Below are positions 14,857 through 27,059 of a stretch of DNA of 64,000 bases, one piece after another. The DNA lies in assembly GCF_022539665.2 (NCBI RefSeq), contig NC_081339.1, forward strand, positions 8,615,367-8,679,366, written 5' to 3'. The position numbers and the translations under genes are program-made. Positions within the stretch are counted from its first letter, which is position 1. Every line of letters starts with the position of its first letter. The notes under the pieces were generated by a model that saw nothing but the letters and a program-made list of their open reading frames with translations, had not been told where the DNA came from and made no database searches. Source of the DNA: Daphnia carinata (lineage: Eukaryota; Arthropoda; Branchiopoda; Diplostraca; Daphniidae).

Positions 14857-17800
14857 ATGAGTGAGGTAACAATGAACGAAAAGCAGAGCGGATACGCCAA
14901 AGAAAACGCAAATTCGGCGACACCTACAAACTACGAAAATTCGTTAGAAAACGTCACCAGTAATCAAGCGTAAGTGTAACCAAGTTGGCATCTAGTCACA
15001 TTGATGGGAAATGCTTTGTGCATGAAAGCCTAATTTTGGTGGTGGATGACATCAAACCCGAATTTTATATTGGTTTATACTGTACTATGACATTTTGTAA
15101 ACGTAGCTCGAGGTCCCGTAGACAAGCACGGTGCAGCGTAGGCATATACTATAACTCTATGGCTCACATGACGACTTGGCACCTTCCCGAGTGCGTCTTT
15201 TCGAATTCAATGTCATACTCTCGCAATTTGCTCTTGGTTAACCTAAAACTGATAGTGTTGCTTCAAATAGGAAAAATGTTTCTATCTGCATAGAAAGAAT
15301 ATAACGTGTACCTTTCGTCAAAAAAAAAAAAAATCGGCGACCATCTGCTAAATTTTCAAATAGCTACGAAAAATAAAGTAACGCTATTTCTGTGTGGTTT
15401 GCAAGGCGGTGAAGGAAGCATGGGGAAACAGACAAAATTTCGACATTGCGTGCTGATCGAACCAAAAGTTATTTTGGCTGTACTGCGGCGGAAAAACGCC
15501 ATATGATTACCGAGTCGCAATTTAAAAATGAATTTGGTAGATTAAACAGAATGAGAACCAAGGTTTTGTTCAAAATACTAAAAATATAGATGAATATAGT
15601 CTAGACTGGCAAGTGCTTTTTTTCATTACGAGCTTACGATAACTATAAGTTAATGCCAATACTACTATGCGCAAGTAAAAAGAAAAACTCAACAAAAATT
15701 GTATTTCTAAGTGCAACTTCTTTTGTTTATAGAACATTTCTGTGTAATAAAAAGATTATCTGTAACCATGGAAACGACAACATGATTCGTGACAATGCTC
15801 GTCTTCTGCTGTTCATTCACTTGTGCGCCGGGTAGCGGGTACCCGTGTTCGTACGTAACAGATTAGTCCAACAGAAAGTATGTTCGCGTTTATGTAACTC
15901 TGTTGGTTAGTTGACAAGTTGGAAGCGGCTCACCGGCAACGCTATCACTGCTGTCATTTGAAACACTAGTTACATTAGGCGTTATCATTTGGTACAATAA
16001 TCCTGTCTGCCTGTTTAATTTCAGATTTTTCCATTTATATAATTATCCCGCAGACACGGCGATAACAGCAGGGCGACAACGAATACCGCTGAACACGTCC
16101 TAGATCTCACGGGCAAAATGGACAAAAAGAAAGTAATTTGTAAAGATCCACTTGTGGTTGGCACAAGCACCAAGCGAGGAGAAGATGCTGAGGTCAGGGA
16201 TACTTGGGCGAATAAAGTGGAATTCATTCTAGCCTGCATCGGCAATGTTGTTGGACTGGGTAACATGTGGAGGTTCCCTTATCTCTGTAAGTAATATCTT
16301 TCAAAACAAACATTAAGTTGAAAGTGTGCTGAAAACATGTTTTACACAATCTAAACATCAGGCTATAAAAGTGGAGGAGGTGCTTTTTTGATACCATATT
16401 TCATCATGTTGGTATATCCAAACGAATTTTCACAACAGTTGCTCATGTTGTGCTAATTAGTAACAGTTGTAATGAAATCTACTTTAGATTGTATGTGGGA
16501 TCCCCTTGTTATACATGGAGCTAGCTGTTGGTCAGTACACAAGACAAGGACCAATAGGAGCAATGCACAAAATTTGTCCACTTTTCAAAGGTCTGACTGG
16601 ACATTCCAAAAAAAATGTGAAGAATATTGCAATTTAATTTATCATCTCTTTACAATTTAAGGAACTGGTTTGGCCACAGTGATTATGTCTTTTCTTCTAT
16701 CCACCTACTATAATGTCATCATTGCTTGGGCTCTGTATTACTTAATCAATTCCTTTATGGATCCCTTACCCTGGGAGGGTTGCAATAATGATTGGAATTC
16801 TGAGCTTTGCTGGAATGGGACCAAATTTAATAGCTCTCAGGACCAAGAAGAAAGCAATAAAACAAGCGCACCTCAAGAATTTTACGAGTACCTTTTTATA
16901 TTCAAAACTATAAATTTTGTGATTTTTTCTTACAAACATTCTTGTATTACCTCACAGCAACCACTTGTTACAAATGACTAAAGGAATCGAAAATTTCGGC
17001 ACGATGCGCTGGGAACTCCTAGGTTGCCTCGCAGTTGCATGGATTCTCGTCTACTTTTGTTTGTGGAAAGGCATCAAGTCATCAGGGAAAGTTGTGTACG
17101 TTACAGCTACTTTGCCATACCTGTTTATAGGGGCATTTATTGTCAGAGCTCTCACGTTGCCAGGATCTGAATTAGGTCTCGTTTACTTCTTCTCCCCAAA
17201 ATGGGAAACACTTCTAGAAGCCAAAGTATTTATAAAAAGTATCGTTGTAATCTTTAATTCGCACGTTATTTACATATGTCGTTTGCAATTTAAATTAGGT
17301 TTGGGTTAACGCAGCTGGTAAACATAAATGCAATATAATTTTTTTTTTACAGTTATACTACAGTATATAAAACATTAACCCCTCAGCTCAAAATTTCAAT
17401 TCTATTGGGATTGCGTTTGGCTCCCTGATGGCGTTCTCCAGCTATAACCGTTTCGACAATCGACTGATGCGTGATACTCTGATTATTTCGCTTACTGACG
17501 CCGTTACCTGCATTTTAGCTGGCATATGTGTGTTTGGAACACTAGGAAATTTAGCCTTTGAACAAGGCAAAAGCGTGGACGAAGTTGTTAGTAGCGGTAA
17601 CTCAAAGAAATGTCATCAACTATTATTGAGAAAAAATAACATTTATATTATGTTCCTATACAGGACCTGGGCTTGTTTTCGTCGCCTATCCCGCCGCATT
17701 GTCTAAAATGCCCTTTCCTCAAGTATGGTCGGTCATTTTCTTTTCAATGTTGCTATGCCTTGGAATTGACAGTCAGTTTGCCACGGTCGAAGTAATTATA

Positions 17801-18579
17801 ACTTCAATTAAAGATGCCTATGGCCGATGGATACGCCTTCATTTAAAACGTCACGAAGTTCTAGTGCTATTGGTATGCTTTGTGTCGTTCATATGCGGGC
17901 TGCCAAACGTCATGCAGGTAATACGAATATTTTATTAATTAACATGTCTTGGTTATTTATTAAGTTATTTTTACTATTTCTGAAGGGTGGAATCTACTTC
18001 TTTACCCTGATTGATTACTACGCCGCCGCTATTTCTTTGATGTATATTGCGTTCTTCGAAGTAGTCGCTATTGTATGGGTATACGGTGCTAATCGTTTGG
18101 CCCGCAACGTACGAGATATGACAGGCGAACTACCGAACTACTATATAAGAGGATGCTGGATGGTTGCCGCCCCCTGCCTCATTATGGCCATATGGATTTT
18201 TAGCCTTGCTGACTATGAAGCTCCAACATATAACAAAGGGCAATATATATTTCCAGGATGGAGTATAGGAATGGGTTGGGCCATTTCTTGCCTGTCTTTA
18301 TTAGCCATTCCTATATTAGCAGTTATTGCAATTGTTAAAGCAAAAGGCAACAACATAGTCCAGGTATGATACTCATACAAATTTTAAGTATGTAAATTCA
18401 GCTTAAGTTAATAAAAAAAAATTGCAATCCTCTAGAAATTGAAGGCATCCATCAAATCTCCTATTCGTGAATGCCCTTGCTGTGGAAAAATGTTGAACAA
18501 GCAACATGAAGCTCATCATGGAACTGCAGCAAACAATCCAGACAATGAGATTTGTTTGGAGCAGCTAACCTCAGACTGA
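14857..18579 (+). CDS. SLC6 sodium/chloride-dependent transporter, complete copy
   Basis: Plasma-membrane symporter of the neurotransmitter/amino-acid transporter family. Exons: 14857-14969, 16054-16286, 16362-16411, 16488-16590, 16662-16887, 16958-17225, 17299-17317, 17397-17596, 17664-17917, 17986-18363, 18436-18579. The hydrophilic N-terminus is followed by the TM1 signature [20 protein letters not shown] and then [10 protein letters not shown]. The large extracellular loop (exon 5) has several N-x-S/T sites. [11 protein letters not shown] marks TM6-7 and [11 protein letters not shown]8. The C-terminus has a CPCCGK motif and ends QLTSD. Twelve TMs fit. By eye it is closest to the GABA/creatine/glycine branch, but the substrate is not assignable here. 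Exon 2 starts at a CAG at 16053, chosen by phase. A 5'-truncated near-identical copy lies at 36688. Confidence 0.85.
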
Positions 18580-18910
18580 CAGTGGATGTTTCGTTTTGTA
18601 ATAATGTCGTAATTGTTTCCACTATGACCTCGTTGCGTCCGTATTCGTCTCTTACCCTTCGTCCTGACCGCATTTATGTCGTACCTGCTCTAGAAAAACG
18701 ACCTCCAAAGTTGTTCGTAACTGTCACAAAATTCAAGTAAGTTGAAACGTTGCGTGAACTCCTCACTGTCGAATTATAGTGCACACCTCAATACATTCAG
18801 ATATGGAGACATCTTGAATTATCAAAGGCCGCAAAATTATGCTCGAGCCTACGTAACTTAAGTTTAGTAAATCACGATAATGTACATTCGCCAACTGTTT
18901 TTCTGTTGTC

Positions 18911-20433
18911 ATGGCTACTGATAGCAGACGATGCAACTCTAGTGAACACATTTTTTTTTTGTTGACAAAAATGAAACGTGTAGTAGTAACCGGGATCGGA
19001 CTAGTTACCCCGTTGGGTTGTGGCGCTAACAATGTTTGGAGTGCATTTTTGGCTGGAAAATGTGGCATTCGAAGACTTGAGGGTCCTGATTATAACAAAA
19101 TATCATCCAAAGTAGCTGCTAGAGTTCCGGAATTCAACGCTAGTGAATACGTCGCCCCGAACGAAATTCGTACCATGTCCCCAGCTTCACTGTTTGCTTT
19201 AGCAGCATCAATTGAAGCTGTTCAAGATGCTGGCATTGGAGAGTTTGGTGACATTCGAAAAAGAACCGGAGTTGCTGTAGGGATGGGAATGTCAGATTTA
19301 GAATACATAATTGAAACTGCTAACATTTTAAAGGATAGGGGTCCATCAAAAATTAGTCCTTACTTTGTACCACGAATATTAACAAACATGGCTGCAGGGA
19401 TAATAAGCATCAAACATGGCTTTAAGGGCCCCAACCATTCGGTTTCAACAGCCTGTGCTACTGGAGCTCATTCCATAGGTATGTCTATTTACATTGATTC
19501 AGGTGGATGGAGGAAACTTGGCACTAATGGCGTCTATCATAGGTGATGCAACAAATTTTATTCGCCATGGGAATGCTACCGCAATGGTGTGCGGAGGAAC
19601 GGAATCCTGTATCTCACCCTTGAGCATGGCTGGTTTCTCTCGTCTAAGAGCTTTATCCACAAAATATAATGACATCCCCGAAAAATCATCCAGACCTTTT
19701 GATGCACAACGCGACGGATTTGTGATGGGGGAAGGAGCAGGTGAACCGAAACTCCCAATTGCTTAAAACAATTTTTGTTAAGATTTAATTTTGCCTGTAG
19801 GCATTGTCTTTCTGGAAGAACTGGATTCTGCTTTATCGAGAAATGCGAAGATTTATGCAGAGATCTTGGGCTACGGCACGTCGGGAGATGCTTCCCACCT
19901 GACGGCACCTTCAGAAGGTATTGACGTGCTTATATGTTATCTGGGTCGACCATTCTTTATTATTGATTATATTTTCTAATTCAGATGGAAGGGGAGCCAT
20001 TCAAGCAATGCAGAATGCCTTGACGGACGCAAAGTTGTCGGATGTCGACCGAGTAAGTTACGTTAACGCCCATGCAACTTCAACTCCTTTGGGTGATGCC
20101 ATCGAAGTGGGCGCCATAAATCAAGTATTTTCCTCGCACGGTCAAGAAAAGCCGTGGGTTAGTTCGATGAAAGGTTCCCTCGGCCACGGGCAAGGCGCAG
20201 CTGGAGCCGTCGAAGCAATCTTGGCAATCTTGGCTCTCCATCACGCTATTTTACCTCCGAACCTCAATCTTGACAATCCTGATCCTTCGTTGCTCGATTT
20301 AGTTCGGTTTACACCTAGTCATCTATCGCACTGGCCACTGGAGCCCGGCCAACATCGCCGCATTTTACTAAAAAATTCCTTCGGTTTCGGTGGAACCAAT
20401 GCTAGTTTGTGCATCGCATCTTTTTCGCCATAA
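18911..20433 (+). CDS. OXSM: Mitochondrial 3-oxoacyl-ACP synthase (KAS II type), complete copy
   Basis: Condensing enzyme of mitochondrial type II fatty-acid synthesis: it adds malonyl-ACP to acyl-ACP and so supports octanoate/lipoate production. Exons 18911-19478, 19543-19740, 19801-19917, 19985-20433 give about 443 codons, close to human OXSM (459 residues). The thiolase-fold start is [16 protein letters not shown]. Catalytic Cys lies in [10 protein letters not shown], the first His in VNAHATSTP, and the second His in [13 protein letters not shown] (usually GHLLGAAG). The C-terminal Gly motif [11 protein letters not shown] is present. The ATG at 18911 adds about 20 residues before MKRVVV that could serve as a short targeting sequence; the ATG at 18971 is the alternative. 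AATAAA lies near 20463. A broken copy is at 38937-40391. Confidence 0.88.
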
Positions 20434-21605
20434 TTGTAATTATTCCATAATACCTTGATGCAAATAAATCTGTGAATTTAGAGTTCTATTCCATGCGTTA
20501 TGCACGGTATTATCCACTTGAATACTTGATAGGAAGTTTGTGCAGATGATGACAAAGCTTTATTTCGAGTGGGCCCGTTCTGATCTACCAGCACGATTTG
20601 CATGATCAGCATTTCAACACCGGTCAACGTGCTTATTCGGAAATACTCCTTGTCATACCAAAACTTTCGTAACTCCTTTCGTCGTTCATTGTTAACCCAT
20701 CTCTACATATTGCGTGTGTTTTTCACCATGTATTGCTGTTTTAGCCGTTGTGTGAACCATTTTTAGTAAAACGATTTTCCAGAGCGAGACTATAGCAAAT
20801 GGAACATTTCTTGCGTGCCACAATGCCGGCTGTTTTTCTATTACGTATCAGCCACGTTTTTGCTCTATCGGCGGCATTGATACAAAATTATGATCATTAG
20901 CTTAATTTATATCATGAATGGGCGAAAGTTTTCCTTAATTTACAACTACTTTCTAACAAAAGAAATTTGTGTTAACTGCATATAAGTTCAGGGATAGTAT
21001 GAAATGTCGAATATTGGAATTTAACTTAACTTCAATAAACTGCTTGATGGAAACATGTCCAGAGGACAAGGATTAGGTTCGTAATCAATACAGAGTACAG
21101 TCTTCTTTGGAAATAATACACTATTTATAAATGATTTTGCGTTGATTTGTCCTGATAGTATTATCCATCCGGTTGATTTGATTCGTAATTTTTTTTTGGC
21201 TGCAACAAAGAAACGCCAAGACGGAAGAAGTTGCGTTGGATGAAAGAAAAACGTAGCCAGAAGCGGCTGTCGGTGAAAAGCCCACAACAACGTTTAGCCG
21301 ACAGGCAATTCAATATCAACTTTCTCCAACAGCATACTGTATGTAGGACTTCTTCATTGTATGCTTTCCAGATTTCTTGCCTGTCGTCTATCTCTTGGGT
21401 GTCTGTGGCTTTGTGCTCATTCTTTTTCGTAACGCCCGTTAAAAACCCTTTTGTGGCTAGGCAAAGACGAAAAAGAAAACGGCCATCAGTTGCTCCCTAG
21501 CACTCGGTCCGACTAGACGTTTGGCAAGTTTTTGTCTTCACAACATTGATGTCGGTTCAGTTTTTGGTGATGTTGCGTGCGTGAACGTTAAACAGAACAA
21601 CAAGG
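20434..21605. other. Intergenic between OXSM and SUR copy A
   Basis: Holds the OXSM poly(A) signal (AATAAA near 20463) and the upstream region of the SUR-like gene. No convincing further gene. The same sequence recurs almost unchanged at 40392-41563. Confidence 0.5.
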
Positions 21606-23607
21606 ATGAACGAGTACAACTGGACACACTGGATCGGGACTAATTTGTGCGAACGATGTGCTGATCCGGAAAATTTGGACGATTCAGTTCAAGAACCAGA
21701 TGAGTTCCAGTGCTGGTTGGATTTGTCTTTTGTGGCACTAGACGTGCTAGTGGCTTTCGTTTGGCTTTCAATACTCATTTACACGTGCAGTGCCATAAAA
21801 AGCGTTCGCAGAAACCGTTGTTTATCGCAAAATTGCAGTTCAACAATTTCCCGTTATCCACTTCACGATGTTCACTGGCTGTTGGTCGTGACATTGTTCC
21901 TGACTCACCTCGCTGATCTCGGAGACGTTCTACTCATTTGGCAGAATAACCCGTTGCAAATCGCTAAAGTGTCCGTTGTCGTGCCCATCAGCAACGCCCT
22001 CGTTGTCGTCTTATCCTGCGTTTACTTTGACCGTATCGAGGTGCCAATTTTAAATCAAAAACATAAGGCTCTTCTGCAATTTTTAGCATGGCTTGTCGTC
22101 AAAACAAAAGAAATCATTGGCAGCATCCCGTGAAAGTAAATGCTTTGAAAAGGATTCGAAAGGAAGTCCTTGACCTGTAAAGTTGTGGTCTGATTGCGGG
22201 GCTTGCGTTCGTTCATCATATGGCTTTCTGAATTGGTGGCGGGCAGGAAATTATCAGTCAGTGTGAGAGCGAGATCCTTCCTTTGAAGCGCGATTTTAAT
22301 GATGCAATTCTTTAAAGTATATGTCAAGAAGGATATGTTTCGTATAGCCGGCCTTTTGGTTGTAGACCTCTTCATCAGACCATAACCGGTTCAAATGATA
22401 ACATCCGGTTGGTTTCCATTGGCACTCTCTAGTTTTCTTTTTTCATCTCTAAGACCCTCAAAAATAGTGTCCGTCTACTTATTAAGATTTGTGTTACACT
22501 GAGTTGATTTACATTGATCATGTCTAAGATCTTTGAGAAACTCGATTTATTCCACGCCTAGTTTCATTGACAGATGACGGGATAGCCGGATAAGTCTTTT
22601 AGCATAATCCGATGAGCTAGTTAAATATGTGATGCAACAGAAGAGATTTTTTTGTGTAAGACGAGGCACGTTCTTCCCTTTTTCTAACACTTTCTTTTGT
22701 TTACTCATATTCAAGGTATGGCAGCGCGCTGCCTATTTGCTATGGCTATGTCCGCAGTGGCTGGCCGAAGCCATTCTCAATTTCGTTCGTTGGCGTCACT
22801 TTCACTTGGATTACACCAGAGATACGGACGCTGTTGGATCTGTCGCCATACAACTAGTCATAACGTGGATGAAAATTATGCTGGCCGTCTTTCTCTTCGT
22901 TGTCGACGCCACGACAGCACTACAGGTAAATGCACTCTGACTCACTGCACTGAAATTATTAAGGTATACCTCACGCGCATTGACCCACCGTGTCGCAATA
23001 ACTTCCGGGACGCATATTATCACGAATGACAGTTCGATTGCAGCATCGGAGGAATTTCTTTTTTTTTTAAATGTTATTCTTTCCCGCTTACGCTAGAGGT
23101 AAAACGAACGGTCTTAACGGGAATTCCACTGTAAGAATCTTGTATAGAATTCCGGATGTCCTCAATAGAATGTTAAAAAAACACGAAATCAAAAATAACA
23201 ATAAAAATAGGCAACAGTAAGGATGTTGCGATCACATTAACTCGTATTACCTGATAAATGTCGCGTACCTTTGAAACCGTGAAATCCTTCTAACCCATGC
23301 AAAGGTTTCAAATATAGCCGTATCGTAAAGCTGCCAAATATGGATTATTCTATTTCAAGACGCAATTTTCATTCCACGAATTTTGACATTCTCTATGAAA
23401 TGTTTGTATTTGACCAAAAGAGTGGACCATCAACGGCTGGAACGGAATCAAACGCGAAGGATATTCATCCTCCTGATAAAGATACGATATCAACAAAGTC
23501 CATGGATTCGGTGTTCGTTCAACCGTTTCCATCACAGGTGGAAAAGAACCCGAAATACTATTACCTGCACGGCCAATCAAACCTGCTTTCCAAAGCGACC
23601 TTTTTTT
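21606..23607 (+). pseudogene. Sulfonylurea-receptor-like ABCC transporter, truncated copy A
   Basis: Duplicate of the 5' part of the complete gene at 41564. Exon 1 (21606-22040) and exon 2 (22716-22925) encode the TMD0 membrane domain and are almost identical to the intact copy. At exon 3 the acceptor CAG of the intact copy (43270-43272) reads CAA here. The following sequence has an extra T and an in-frame TAG (about 23308-23317). Similarity continues to about 23607, at the LSKATFFW segment, and then stops where repeat R begins. Both ABC transporter domains and both nucleotide-binding domains are missing, so no transporter can be made. Confidence 0.8.
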
Positions 23608-24310
23608 GGTGTCGAAGAGGGTCACACAGCCCGATTATTAGCTGCTGTTGTCTAAATCATGAAAATGAAAACTTTTGTCGTAAAGCGATACGGATTTCAC
23701 AAAAAGTCTTTTGAAAATTTTAGTATTTCTTATTTATTACTCGTTGTTGCGATAACCAAAGGAGAAAAAACCAAAAAAAAAATTGGTGGTTTCGCTCATA
23801 GTCTACTTGGTAGACTGATGGGGCGCCAATTGGGAACCCTGCCAGTGTTAGCTTCACATGCCAAATTACTTGTCTTAACCCTGAAGGCCAGCTTAAGTTA
23901 AACCATGACTTTAACTCTGAGGATCTTCTGACTGAGGCTGGGATGATGACTACGGATGTAATCACCACGAGCCCCACTCCTGTATGAATTCTTCTCCCTT
24001 CATACAGGATGTCTCCTCATCCAGGTATGGCTGCGATCATGAGCCATCGAGTTACCAGCAGGAGTTCCACGCAAACTCCTGCCTGTCATTCATCCCTTGC
24101 GGGACAAACGGCCGGTTCCAACTGGCAGTTATTCTCTTACGAGACCAACTGCCACCGATATTCACCAACCAGCTACGCCACCAATGTACTAATTGAAACC
24201 TCGGCCTTTTATACCGTATTTTTCGAGCCCAAAACAACGTTGACAAAGAATAGATAATAATCGCCAGTCTAGTACGTTAAATGAAATATGTTAATCTATT
24301 AACTTAAATT
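23608..24310. repeat. Repeat R, copy 1 (about 0.7 kb)
   Basis: Begins GTGTCGAAGAGGGTCACAC at the break in SUR copy A and runs to about 24310. A second copy, almost identical, is at 35967-36660, and a 60-bp piece is at 29324-29385. It contains an 11-bp inverted repeat with a 10-nt spacer (23978-24009, arms around CCTGTATGAA). No transposase, terminal inverted repeats or target-site duplication were recognised, and no coding potential is convincing. Each full copy sits at an edge of the 7-kb duplication. Confidence 0.75.
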
Positions 24311-24980
24311 TAACAAATGAACATTATTTGGAATTTGAGGGCCTTTTATATTATTACGATTAACCTACATAAAATTGTATTATTAATTGATAAAACGTAT
24401 AATTAGATGTAACATGTAAAAAGCTATCGGAGCCAATAGGCTGTAATCGGGGTCCCTGCCCCGCCCCGCCCCGTTAAACCCATTTCCGGTTTTCTGTTGT
24501 CCCTTTCATGGGTTATGGTAGAAGACATTGGAAGTCTATTCCTGTATCGTTTGATCCGTTACTCAAAAAGAAATTAATTAATAAAAGAAGCGAGAGAAAT
24601 TGATGACAAAGAGAGTTGGCGTAATCGTATCAGAAACACAAACGCGATTTGAAAAGCGAAAATCCATTGTCATACAGAACATAGTTTTGGGCGCGGTATT
24701 TTTGATGGTATGGAGGGAAACACGATACGGAATAGTTGCGAATTAAACTATAGGGCATAGTAATTCGGTCATTTTTTTTTAGAACAAGATGGGTAAAATA
24801 ACGATTTTCAAGTTCGTAATAAAACATTCAAGTAAAACCGGGCAAATTTTTCTACAACTCAGTAAAATGAGCCGTAAGATACTTCTTTTTGCCAAATTTT
24901 CTTTGAAAATGCACTTAAGGACACTGTTGTGTCCATGCTGGTAAGTAATATCTCTCAATCGACTGCTTTTAATAGTTAAA
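24311..24980. other. AT-rich spacer upstream of the HEPN-like gene
   Basis: Non-coding and AT-rich, with a short C-rich patch near 24460 (repeated CCCCG). It presumably contains the promoter of the following intronless gene; no specific element recognised. Confidence 0.4.
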
Positions 24981-25949
24981 ATGGCCAACAATAAGCGAGC
25001 TAGTAGGAAAGCGCAAAAAAAGGGGTCCAAATTGAACAAACGAAAGGTGTACCATCAACCGAATAAGCCCTTGAAAGTTATGACATTGAGGAATGAAATA
25101 CTAACTATTAATTTATCTTATACATTGTTCTCCATCATGACCGCTCACTTTGGACCAGGTTTGTATAACTTTATGGATAGAAGAAACCTACTAAGCGGAA
25201 AAGTAAGTCAGTTGGATACATACGATTTCGTCAAAATCCTGATCATCAAGCGGAAAAACGACTCCTCCTTTTTTACGGCGAATGGACCGTCAGATCTATA
25301 CAATCTAGAAATGTCAATGTCTGGAAGACAATCCATAATTCATGGCTATTTTGACGAAATTCATAAACACTGGATTAGTTATCTGATGGCCTGGATCGAA
25401 GTTTTGAAATTGGTTGATGACAGTACCTCGGCTGTAAAGGTAAAAAGCATTTTTGATGAGCTATTTTCAAAACAAAACACACCGTTGGATGTCGATATCT
25501 CTTCTTATACAGCACCAAAATTTCTCAACCGGGGCAACAGACCGCAAAGACCTGGAGACATGTCCACGGTAGAGTATCATACATCGACAAACATTACCCT
25601 AAAGTTATATAAATGTATGACTAAATTTTTCGGCCCAGCGCTGCGAGACCGTCATCTAGAAAGAGAAGGCCAGGCCCGGAAAGATTCGGAAATCGATCCA
25701 CAAAATTTACTGTTTGACTTGTTGGATGAATGGAACGCCAGCAACAAACACAGTCACGAGCTCCATGCTGACATTGCGAAGATAGAGACAGCCCGCGAAG
25801 GCCGCAACAAGATATGCCATGGTGAACTTGTTATGATTTTACACAATTGGAAGCGGTATTTCGTTTCGTGGATAGACGTTTGTAACCTGTTGGGAGCAAA
25901 GACTTCCGCTCACAAGATCGAAGAGGTGTATAATGGCTTACTTCCTTAG
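24981..25949 (+). CDS. Intronless gene for a protein with two tandem HEPN-like domains
   Basis: Intact 322-residue ORF in one exon, with start context TTAAAATGG. I do not recognise the gene. What can be seen: a lysine-rich N-terminus (residues 1-30), then two domains that align with each other. Residues about 44-161 contain MTAHFGPGL and end RQSIIHGYF...WISYLMAWIEVLKLV. Residues about 203-320 contain MTKFFGPAL and end RNKICHGEL...WKRYFVSWIDVCNLL. Each half has an R-x4-H motif (R116-H121, R275-H280) after a long helix and followed by aromatic-rich helix. This is the active-site pattern of HEPN domains, many of which are RNases or nucleotide-binding modules. The HEPN call is inference from that motif and the helical pattern. 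The gene stays open in a neighbourhood full of decayed genes, so it may be functional or a recent arrival. It could instead be an uncharacterised helical repeat family. Confidence 0.75.
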   Translation: MANNKRASRKAQKKGSKLNKRKVYHQPNKPLKVMTLRNEILTINLSYTLFSIMTAHFGPGLYNFMDRRNLLSGKVSQLDTYDFVKILIIKRKNDSSFFTANGPSDLYNLEMSMSGRQSIIHGYFDEIHKHWISYLMAWIEVLKLVDDSTSAVKVKSIFDELFSKQNTPLDVDISSYTAPKFLNRGNRPQRPGDMSTVEYHTSTNITLKLYKCMTKFFGPALRDRHLEREGQARKDSEIDPQNLLFDLLDEWNASNKHSHELHADIAKIETAREGRNKICHGELVMILHNWKRYFVSWIDVCNLLGAKTSAHKIEEVYNGLLP

Positions 25950-27059
25950 GCAATTCGTCTTTCGCATTACCCATGTTCGTATAAAATCTGTTCCTCCGTC
26001 TTCTCTCCTATTACAAAACACATTTTCTGTAATGTTGTTAGCAGTTGGATAAATTGGTGGTCCATTAACGTTAATACATGACCAATTCAAAATTCTATTT
26101 TTTATTTTTTTGATTAAAGCAACAACGGGTTGGCAACTCATTTGAATCTCGCACAAACAGTCCAAGAATAATTTTAAATCTGATGCAAAAGTTACGATTC
26201 TAACCCAAACGTTATTCGAATCTTGTGCCAAATTAAGAATATTCAGCCATATTTATATAAATCTAAGGAGGAGGATGGGAATGGCATGAAATTTGAAAAT
26301 TAGTGGGAATCGAACACGAGGAAGCTGAATAAAACTGAATGGCGATAGCCACTGTGCCATAACCGTACATTTCAACCAAAACTTTCTTTAATTGCGACCT
26401 ACTTAACATGCTTAGTCGCATATAAGTGCTGTGGCATGGTTTCCGGCTGCCATGTCCGTCTCTGCCCCTCATCAAATGTTTAATTTACCTTATGTACTTT
26501 ACCGTGCCAGGATTCCGGTGTAGACAACTTTGGGACCCCATCGATATTAAAACCCCAATGTGTATTATGTGGAGGCTACAATATAAGATAGCAGATCATG
26601 TTCCAAAAAATGTTGTGGATCTACAAAATGTTATCATTAAACTCGTCGCCCTCATAAAGTTTGGCACGTCCGAGCAGTGGCTGATGTTTTTTTTTTTGGT
26701 TTATGTTGGTTCAGCGCACGCGGAAGAAATATAGTTTAATTCGATGTTCGTAAAGAAAAGATTATTGAAAATAGAGCCCTTACAGGAAGATTTTAAGTTC
26801 TATCAGGGCCGATGATAATAAAAAAGACCACCACATTACATCAAAAATCGAGCAACAAAAGATGATAGGTTCAAGAGTGGTTAGAGGAATTTTTATGTGA
26901 CATTGCACGATAACAATGTATAGTAAAAGCGGTTGGATGAATGAGAATGATTGCGCCAAAAGCGTTCAAAGAAATAAACTTTAATAAATTGTATGGATGA
27001 CGAAAAGATTCTCATGGCAGTACTTTTTTTTTTAGGGTTATGAAACTCCTGATTTCTGT
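25950..27059. other. Intergenic, AT-rich
   Basis: No convincing ORF. Contains the tRNA-like segment described separately (about 26290-26372) and otherwise nothing recognised up to the vinculin-like 3' end. Confidence 0.45.
26290..26372 (-). repeat. tRNA-like / SINE-like segment with A and B box
   Basis: On the minus strand the sequence TGGCACAGTGGC resembles an RNA polymerase III A box. About 35 nt downstream GTTCGATTCCC resembles a B box, as in tRNA genes. The cloverleaf ends do not pair well by eye, so this is more likely a tRNA-derived SINE or a decayed tRNA than a functional tRNA gene. Confidence 0.4.

Noticed and set aside
24009-24257. Ser/Thr-rich ORF in repeat R, also at 36364-36612
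   Set aside because: Short, without a recognised domain, and conserved only because the whole repeat copy is recent; not evidence of a protein.
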